From positions 52,350,596-52,414,595 of the forward strand of contig NC_083339.1 in assembly GCF_019175385.1 (NCBI RefSeq): DNA of 64,000 nucleotides, in the 5' to 3' direction. Below the pieces are notes generated by a model. The model was not told where the DNA came from. It ran no database searches and was given only the letters and a program-made list of their open reading frames with translations. The translations under genes and the position numbers were made by a program. Source of the stretch: Lycium barbarum (Eukaryota; Streptophyta; Magnoliopsida; Solanales; Solanaceae). Shown piece by piece: positions 58,058-64,000 of this stretch; positions within the stretch are counted from its first letter, which is position 1, and each line of letters starts with the position of its first letter.

Positions 58058-60627
58058 CCACTATGTTCCATAAAAGAAAAAAACTTTATCCTTACTCAAT
58101 TGGCTATTAGTCACGACATGTTCTCCCAAGTTCATTAGAGTGTAAGGATTAGCTTTGTTACCTTGTAGCTCATGTTCATAACATTTGTCACCTTGGTCAA
58201 GTCCCTTGCATTGGATTTCCTCTTCGGAGGAGGTTTGAAAAACTTCACTTTCCCAAGAAACTTGGTAACCTTCGGGCATTGTTTCATTTGGATGATCATC
58301 TTCACGAGTACCTATAAAAGAAACAAGACAATTAGAAGAAGTAGAAAGGTTAGAGGGGTTAGCATGAGTTGGTGACAACTTCCTCACATCACAACACATA
58401 ACCTCTCCTCCCAACATACCCTCCGAACTAAAGTTTGATTTGGCAACCAAACAGCTTTTACCCTTCTCTTGAGTTAAACTTTATCCTCCTTGAGCAACCA
58501 AGGTCTCTTTTTCACTCACCTCTGTGCCCCCCTTTTGAACCCTCTCCACGAAGTTCTTTCATGATTCTATAGTCTTCACTCACTTCATAGGGAGTCAATG
58601 GAGCAAGGATGAATTTTTTACTATCCAACACAAACGAATACGTGTTGGATCTTCCACTATGTTGAGCATTCCTATCAAATTGCCAAGGCCTTCCAAGCAA
58701 AATGTGACACGCTTGCATTGGCACCACATCACATAAGATTTCATCTTGATACCTACCAATTCTAAACTTGATAATAGCTTGCTTGGTGACCCCCATTTCA
58801 CCACATTCACCACATTCGTTAAACCATTGGAGTTTGTAGGGACTAGGATGTTTTCTTGTGGGAGGTTTCACGTTTTCAACTAAAAATTGGCTCACCGCAT
58901 TCGTACAACTCCCACCATCAATAATCAATGAACACACCTTGTCCACTATCTTAGATCTAGCATGAAATAGATTTTCTCTTTGATCAAGCTCCTTTCTAGC
59001 TATAGCACCCATGGCTCGTCGCACTACAATAGCAAAGTTCAATATTTCTTCCAACCTCTCTTCATCATCACCATCGGAATCTCCCTCATGCTCACTCTTT
59101 TCCTCCTCCTCATCACTACTAACCCCGCCCTCATTTTGTTCATCGGTTCATTACCTATCTCGTAAGACCATAATTTTCCTTCTATTGGGACAATCACTTA
59201 TAATAAGTCTTCTACCTTGACACTTGAAACATTGGACGGTAGATGGACGAGGAAAGTTAGGTTTAGTATTGTTCCCTCCTTTTGCCTTGTCGTCAAACTT
59301 GGCTTGAGGTGCTTGAGTAGTGGTCTTGGGCTTTTCCCAAGTGGATGATTTCCACTTATCTTTACTTTTTCCCCATGATAAAGTTGTTGTATCCTTTGCC
59401 TTTTATGATATTTCTTCTTTTAAGTCTGACTCAGCCTTGGAAGCATCATGGAAAGCTTCCTCTAGACTCCTATAAGTTTGTAGCCTCATGGGTTTGGAAA
59501 TTTCACGATTCAAGTTAGCCACAAATCTTATGAGAGTATAGTTCAAGTTCTCCTCTATCTTGGACTTCATCCTCAAGTTTTCAAATTCATCAAAGCACTC
59601 TTCGACACTCTTGGAGCCTTGTTTTAACATGTACACATTTTAAGCACTTCTTGATAGTATGTAGAAGGTAAATATCTCATTTCCATGAGCTCAATCAATT
59701 CATTTCACGTAGGAAGATCAAATATATGTTGTTGAGCCCTTTCTCGCTTCTTGGATTCCCACCAAGTCAATGTATATCCCTCAAATTGGGTGAGGGCATA
59801 CCTTGCCTTTAAAGCTTCCGATACATTGTTGGTGAGGAATATCCTCTCACTTTGCAACTTCTACTCAAAGAACTCTTCCAGATCACTACTCCCGTTGAAC
59901 TTAGGAAGTGTTACCTTGATGGTATTCAAGTTTCGTTCATTATCCCCACGAGCCTCATGACCTTGCCATCTCTCTCGGCCTTCATAACCTAGCCTCATAG
60001 CCTTGAAACTTTGCAAAGCCACCTTGTCTTTCTCTACCCTGATTATCCATCTCTCCACGTGTTCCTCCTTGATGCGTTTCATCCCACCACCTTTCTTGTG
60101 GCATGTCTTCATACTCTACTTCATTCAACGGGTTTTGGTATTAGTTTTGGATTGTTTAGTACACTTGGGAATAGGTTTGTCGATTGGTATTTTGGAAGGT
60201 GGGTGGTTGGCGTTATGGAGCTCTTTGGGTAGGTGAGGTGGTAGGGGAATACACAATGTGTGTACTTGGCCGGGTGTAAGGGTGGGAGTAGTCTCCGTGT
60301 TCTTACCCCGCTCTCCTTCAACTTGAGAATGGGGAGTGCCCACTCTACTTGAGGTCTCAACTTGCACCACCTTCGTCTCCAAACTCTCTAGCCTATCCGT
60401 CAACCCCTTCCTCCACCCCCCCCCCCCCCCAACTATCTTGAGGTCTCAACTTGCACCACCTTCGTCTCCAAACTCTCTAGCCTTTTCTTCAACCCCTTCC
60501 TCCCCCCCCCCCCCCTCCCACCCATATTAGAGGTCAATGTCGCCAATTGACTAATCATCATGTTCAATGAACTCGTCACATATGACGGCTCTTCCATATC
60601 TTGAGTACGCTCTCCTTGATTAGACAT
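58058..60627 (-). pseudogene. gag-protease region of a gypsy element, frameshifted
   Basis: ATG at 60627 (MSNQGERTQDMEEPSYVTSS). The gag core follows in several frames: VTLPKFNGSSDLEEFFE near 59880, GSKSVEECFDEFENLRMKSK near 59600 and a degraded zinc knuckle (CFKCQ then SDCPNRR, with the His position lost) near 59200. Protease is at 58512-59054, with active site LIIDGGSCTNAVS and HILLGRPWQFDRNAQH. A spacer ORF at 58061-58450 continues to the solo LTR. Frameshifts are concentrated at two C runs near 60420 and 60505. This is a chromovirus-like or related gypsy gag-PR; the clade is not assigned. Downstream parts are at 51373-52294 and 41341-41834. Confidence 0.8.
60351..60528 (-). repeat. 89-bp tandem duplication with poly-C runs in gag
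   Basis: Two copies starting 'gaggtctcaacttgcaccac' at 60351 and 60440, each ending in a run of 14-16 C. They encode repeated RLESLETKVVQVETS on the minus strand. Confidence 0.9.
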
Positions 60628-61254
60628 TATAACCTGCAAAACTAGCAAACGATGTTAGTAGTAAAAGCCTCACTCACTCGTACTAAACGCTCTATCCTTA
60701 CCACACAACCTAGTGTTGTCTACAAAGTTGGAATAGTAACCACTTATCCAATCAAGTCACTCGGTTCCTAGCTTCGTGGAAGAGTGGATTCTTGTTCAAA
60801 TGAATGAAGGTCGACTCAAAGTAAACAGATGAGAGCCAATAAAGAGTCAGCTAAATAAAAGCGAAAAGCTTGAAAGAAATTGGGACAAAAAGAAATATGG
60901 ACTCAAGAACTAGTTAACAACAAGTAAGATGGATTTCTAGTTGTTAATTAGTTATAAGAATCAAAGAAAAAAGTTAGGAACGAATCAAATCGTTTTGGAG
61001 ACTAAGAAAAAATTTTGAAAATTTTCTGATGGATGTGTGTTGGGTGTGTGTCGTGGAGCTATCGCCCAAAATACCCCTCTGAAGTTGTCCAACAAATGCC
61101 TGATTCTGAGATAAAATTTTCACCCATGCGTGATTGACGTACGAAGCGCGTGACTATCAAAGCGAGATGCGTGTACGACGCACGCACAGGGCACGGATCC
61201 TTGTGACAATTTTCTCAAACATTGCGCTGATTATTCTGACTTTGATGACATGGG
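60628..61254 (-). other. 5' leader region of the gag-protease gypsy element
   Basis: Non-coding, upstream of the gag ATG. No clear primer-binding site or LTR end was found before the unrelated plus-strand LTR begins at 61255, so this element's 5' LTR is missing or displaced. Confidence 0.45.
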
Positions 61255-63219
61255 TGTAACACCTCGTACCTCCTAATTAAGTTATGTTCATGATTCAGGA
61301 CTTAGAAACCAAGACGGGAAGTGTTGGAATTAGAGAATTTTCCCAGAACGGTAAATTGTACGTGTTACGTTAATTGTACGGGCCATACTTTTAGGGCGTA
61401 CATTGCATGGGAAATTAGGAAGGCACTAGAATTTACCAATCAAGGTATGAGATAGATGTACGAGGCGTACATCAATGTACGGGATGTACTTTTGTCCCGT
61501 ACAAGTCATGCCAAAAATCATTGTCACTGGATTTCGACAATCCAGGTACGGGCTACAAGTACGGGTCGTACATAAAAGTATGGGACGTATTTTGAACCCG
61601 TACTTTCCCCGCTTCAGCAAATTGTATAAATGCATGGGTTCGGTTTTTACTTCCACTTTTCACAGTCTCAAACCCTAGCACGAAGTTCTTCTCTTCCCAC
61701 TATTAGAATACATCAAGGTAAGCCTATTCTAAGCATCTCAAGTGAATTCTAACAGATATTCATGAATATTAAATAAGGATTCATCATTCATAACCTAGGG
61801 TTTTCAAGAAAACCCATCTAAAGAATTCAAGACTAAGGCTTTTGGTATTTTTCTCAAGTTCAGACCATTAGTTACAAGTTTTGGAGCATTAACAGGTATG
61901 TAGGGTTTCTATCTATATGAGGGAACATCATTGTTCTTCCCCACGCCACGTTCTTCCAAGATTATATGAAAATTTACCATAAACTAGGGTTCTAGACATG
62001 TCCATGATAACCTTAAGTACATGTACCATGATAGACCATGTTTGTGTGATTACTTCGTTATTATGTTTGTGATACTCCATTTTGGTTATTGAGAATCTAT
62101 CCGTAATCCATGAAAACCATGCTTTGCATTCCATAGGTTCTTAAATGTAAGATATGAACTATTACGTCTATGTTCATGAAATTCTGCATGCGTCCATGTT
62201 CTCATACAAGTTATACTATGTATCTATCTTTATGTTATACTACAATCACAAATCATGTTTACAATCAGTATTATATAATTCATGGGCTACTAATCCAAGT
62301 ATATCTATGTTCATGTTTTGGAAGTTGCACAAATTACCGAGAAGGCTCAGATTGCCTGAAACTACGTATGCCAGTGTAGGATAAGGATCGCTCCGCCCAG
62401 TTAGGACGATGCCTTCATGTTTACCCCTTGTGGGTTATTGGATCCATTCATGTTCATGTTCATGTTCACGTCTTATACCCTAGCAAGGTACAGGATGGCT
62501 TAGCTGGTCGGGCAGAGATCAGACGCTACGTACTTACGTGGTGGTTATATGTCGGTTATACTAAGGCTCTCCCACTTAAAAATATTTTACTCATGTTATA
62601 TGTATACTTATGTCAGATATGCTAATGTTCATGCTCAGCTTTCAGTTTCAGTTTTAGTTATATTATTTCATGTGTCATGCTTTATTTCATTCAGCTGTTT
62701 TACATACCAGTACATTTCAACATCCCGTTTATTTGCACGGGGGCCTGCATTTCACAACGCAGATTTACAGGATGATGGATCTGCTCATTAGGACATCGCT
62801 CGTATCAGCTTTTTATGAGCCCCATCTCATTCGGGGTTTAGTCATTATTTATATTTCATGTTAGTTTTGCGGTAAGATATGTCGAGAGCCTTGTCCCGAT
62901 AAACAGTTTAGCTGTCAGACTCATGTTAGAGGTTTCATAGACTAATCAGTCATGTTTATGTCAGATGTTCAGAGTCGTATAGCCAGCATTGGCTCAATAT
63001 TTATTATTATATTTTCAGACTTCTTCCGCACTATGTTTGAAAAGTATTTTCAGTATTACTATGAGATCACATGTTTCATTCAGATTATCCATGTCTTACA
63101 CAATATTCCGCATCAGCTCATGCCCTATGCCGACTCAACAAGCCATATGGTTCACTCAGTCATATGCATCAAGGCTTCGAGTGTCATGTTACGCCCAGGC
63201 CATGGTTCGGGGCGTCACA
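61255..63219 (+). mobile_element. 5' LTR of a plus-strand gypsy element
   Basis: A 1965-bp unit from TGTAACACCTCG to GGTTCGGGGCGTCACA. Upstream of a TATA box (61625-61631) it has an array of GTACGGG/CGTAC-type inverted motifs (61355-61605). A donor-like AACAG|GTATGTAGGG at 61895-61896 and an acceptor-like AACGCAG at 62762 keep the layout of the other LTRs, but the branch site is weak and the mini-ORF is absent. No target duplication matches, and a primer-binding site follows, so it is a 5' LTR and not a solo LTR. Confidence 0.75.
61896..62762 (+). other. Predicted intron inside the plus-strand LTR (weaker)
   Basis: Donor ACAG|GTATGTAGGG and acceptor CACAACGCAG. The block before the acceptor keeps 'tttacatac-cagtacatt' and 'gggggcctgcatttca' as in the other LTRs, but lacks a TACTRAC. 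Confidence 0.35.
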
Positions 63220-63225
63220 AAGCTT

Positions 63226-63237
63226 TATATCAGAGCC
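63226..63237 (+). other. Degenerate primer-binding site
   Basis: ATATCAGAGC followed by CTAGGTTCAAG a few bases after the LTR end. It resembles the TGGTATCAGAGC initiator-tRNA(Met) site with two changes. Confidence 0.6.
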
Positions 63238-63429
63238 TAGGTTCAAGTGTCTTAGGGAGTCATTGAAATCGTTTCCAGTGGAGTCACTTTTACATGTGTG
63301 TGGCACCCACACATATAAACAGTTGACCACCAAGACATTTAGGATTGTCTCACTTCTTTCATACTTTAGATCGTGCAGTTAGAGCTATGCTTTCAGTAAT
63401 TCTTCTAACTCGTGCGTATTATGTATTTC

Positions 63430-64000
63430 AGCTACCATGGCTGGGGCATATCTAGCCAAGGAATTAAAGCGTAGACTGTACTCTCGAGCACTCATATTCC
63501 CTTGTCTAATATTCAAGAACTTGTCAGCTCGGGCCTGTCGAACCTCCGGTGGCAAATAATGTAGGAGGAAGGCATCCACAAACTCTTACCATACCGAGGG
63601 AGGTGCATTTACCCTCTTGAAGACATCCGAGTGTTATACCAATGGACGACCACATCTCGCAATCTATAAGAAGCTAATTCTATTGACTCAGTATCAGAAG
63701 CATGTATTATCCGCAACGTCCTCAACATCTCATCTATAAAGCCCTACAATTCTGGAGGATTCAAGCTAATAAAATCATGAGCTCTTGCGCTGACCGCTCT
63801 ATCACCCTGGCCTGCACCCTGCCACTGGGCCTGGGCGGCGACTATCTGGGTCAGCAACTGAATAGCCTCTCTAATCTGCTGGCCTGAGATATCTAGTGGA
63901 GGAACTGGGGGTATTGGAGCTGGAGCTGAGGCCCCTTCATACTCCTCTAACATGGGTGGAATAGCAGAGGTCCGAGATGGAACCTCATTATGGGACTCAC
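63430..64000 (-). pseudogene. Tekay-like gag fragment, cut by the window edge
   Basis: Minus-strand gag related to 48906-49595. It includes DISGQQIREAIQLLTQIVAAQ, SARAHDFISLNPPE and, further down, YLPPEVRQARADKFLNIRQG with MSAREYSLRFNSLARYAPAM. Stops and frameshifts lie near 63740 and 63580. Similarity ends abruptly after MVAE at about 63430, where the plus-strand leader of the neighbouring element begins. The N-terminus lies beyond 64000. Confidence 0.8.

Overview
The window looks like heterochromatic, repeat-packed nuclear DNA from a flowering plant. Solanaceae is my best guess, from LTR families and a gag-like accessory protein that I associate with nightshades from memory; the sequence does not prove it. 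I see no convincing single-copy host gene, no tRNA or rRNA and no organelle insert. Roughly 85% of the window can be assigned to LTR retrotransposons inserted into one another.

Layout. 1-2476: the end of a minus-strand Tekay-type LTR inserted in the remnant of another long LTR. 2477-10181: Tat-like gypsy element A with an antisense accessory gene, split by a solo LTR at 2891-6019. 10182-12513: a second solo LTR. 12514-18650: Tat-like element B (antisense accessory gene, polypurine tract, 3' LTR), whose LTR is split by a solo LTR at 14542-18077. 18808-21191: a broken Ty1/copia element with primer-binding site and a short LTR. 21221-24349: a solo LTR. 24350-32967: AT-rich intergenic DNA with a fold-back element, a Stowaway-like MITE and a solo LTR at 28244-30510. 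32968-40972: Tat-like element C on the minus strand (3' LTR, accessory gene, gag piece), interrupted by a head-to-head inverted copia duplication that itself carries a solo LTR at 36401-39959. 41341-61254: a minus-strand gypsy element with gag and protease but an unrecognised ORF where reverse transcriptase and integrase are expected. It is split by a nearly complete Tekay chromovirus (41835-51372) and by a 5.8-kb solo LTR (52295-58057). 61255-64000: a plus-strand LTR with primer-binding site, abutting a minus-strand gag fragment.

The most interesting signal is shared by the long LTRs, although most of their sequence is not alignable by eye. Each has the same ordered modules: an array of short palindromes upstream of a TATA box, a six-codon mini-ORF (MLPKFL-like plus stop), a consensus 5' splice site AG|GTATGTAAGG, family-specific tandem repeats, then a TACTRAC branch site 36-38 nt before a CAG|G acceptor. 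This predicts a spliced intron of 0.6-1.6 kb inside the LTR, with the fast-evolving repeats confined to it.

A second theme is the antisense accessory gene of the Tat elements. It is present three times, each time with its own TATA box between the ATG and the 3' LTR. All retroelement genes in the window look defective. Seven solo LTRs have recognisable 5-bp target duplications (five perfect, two with one mismatch), so LTR-LTR recombination has been frequent here.
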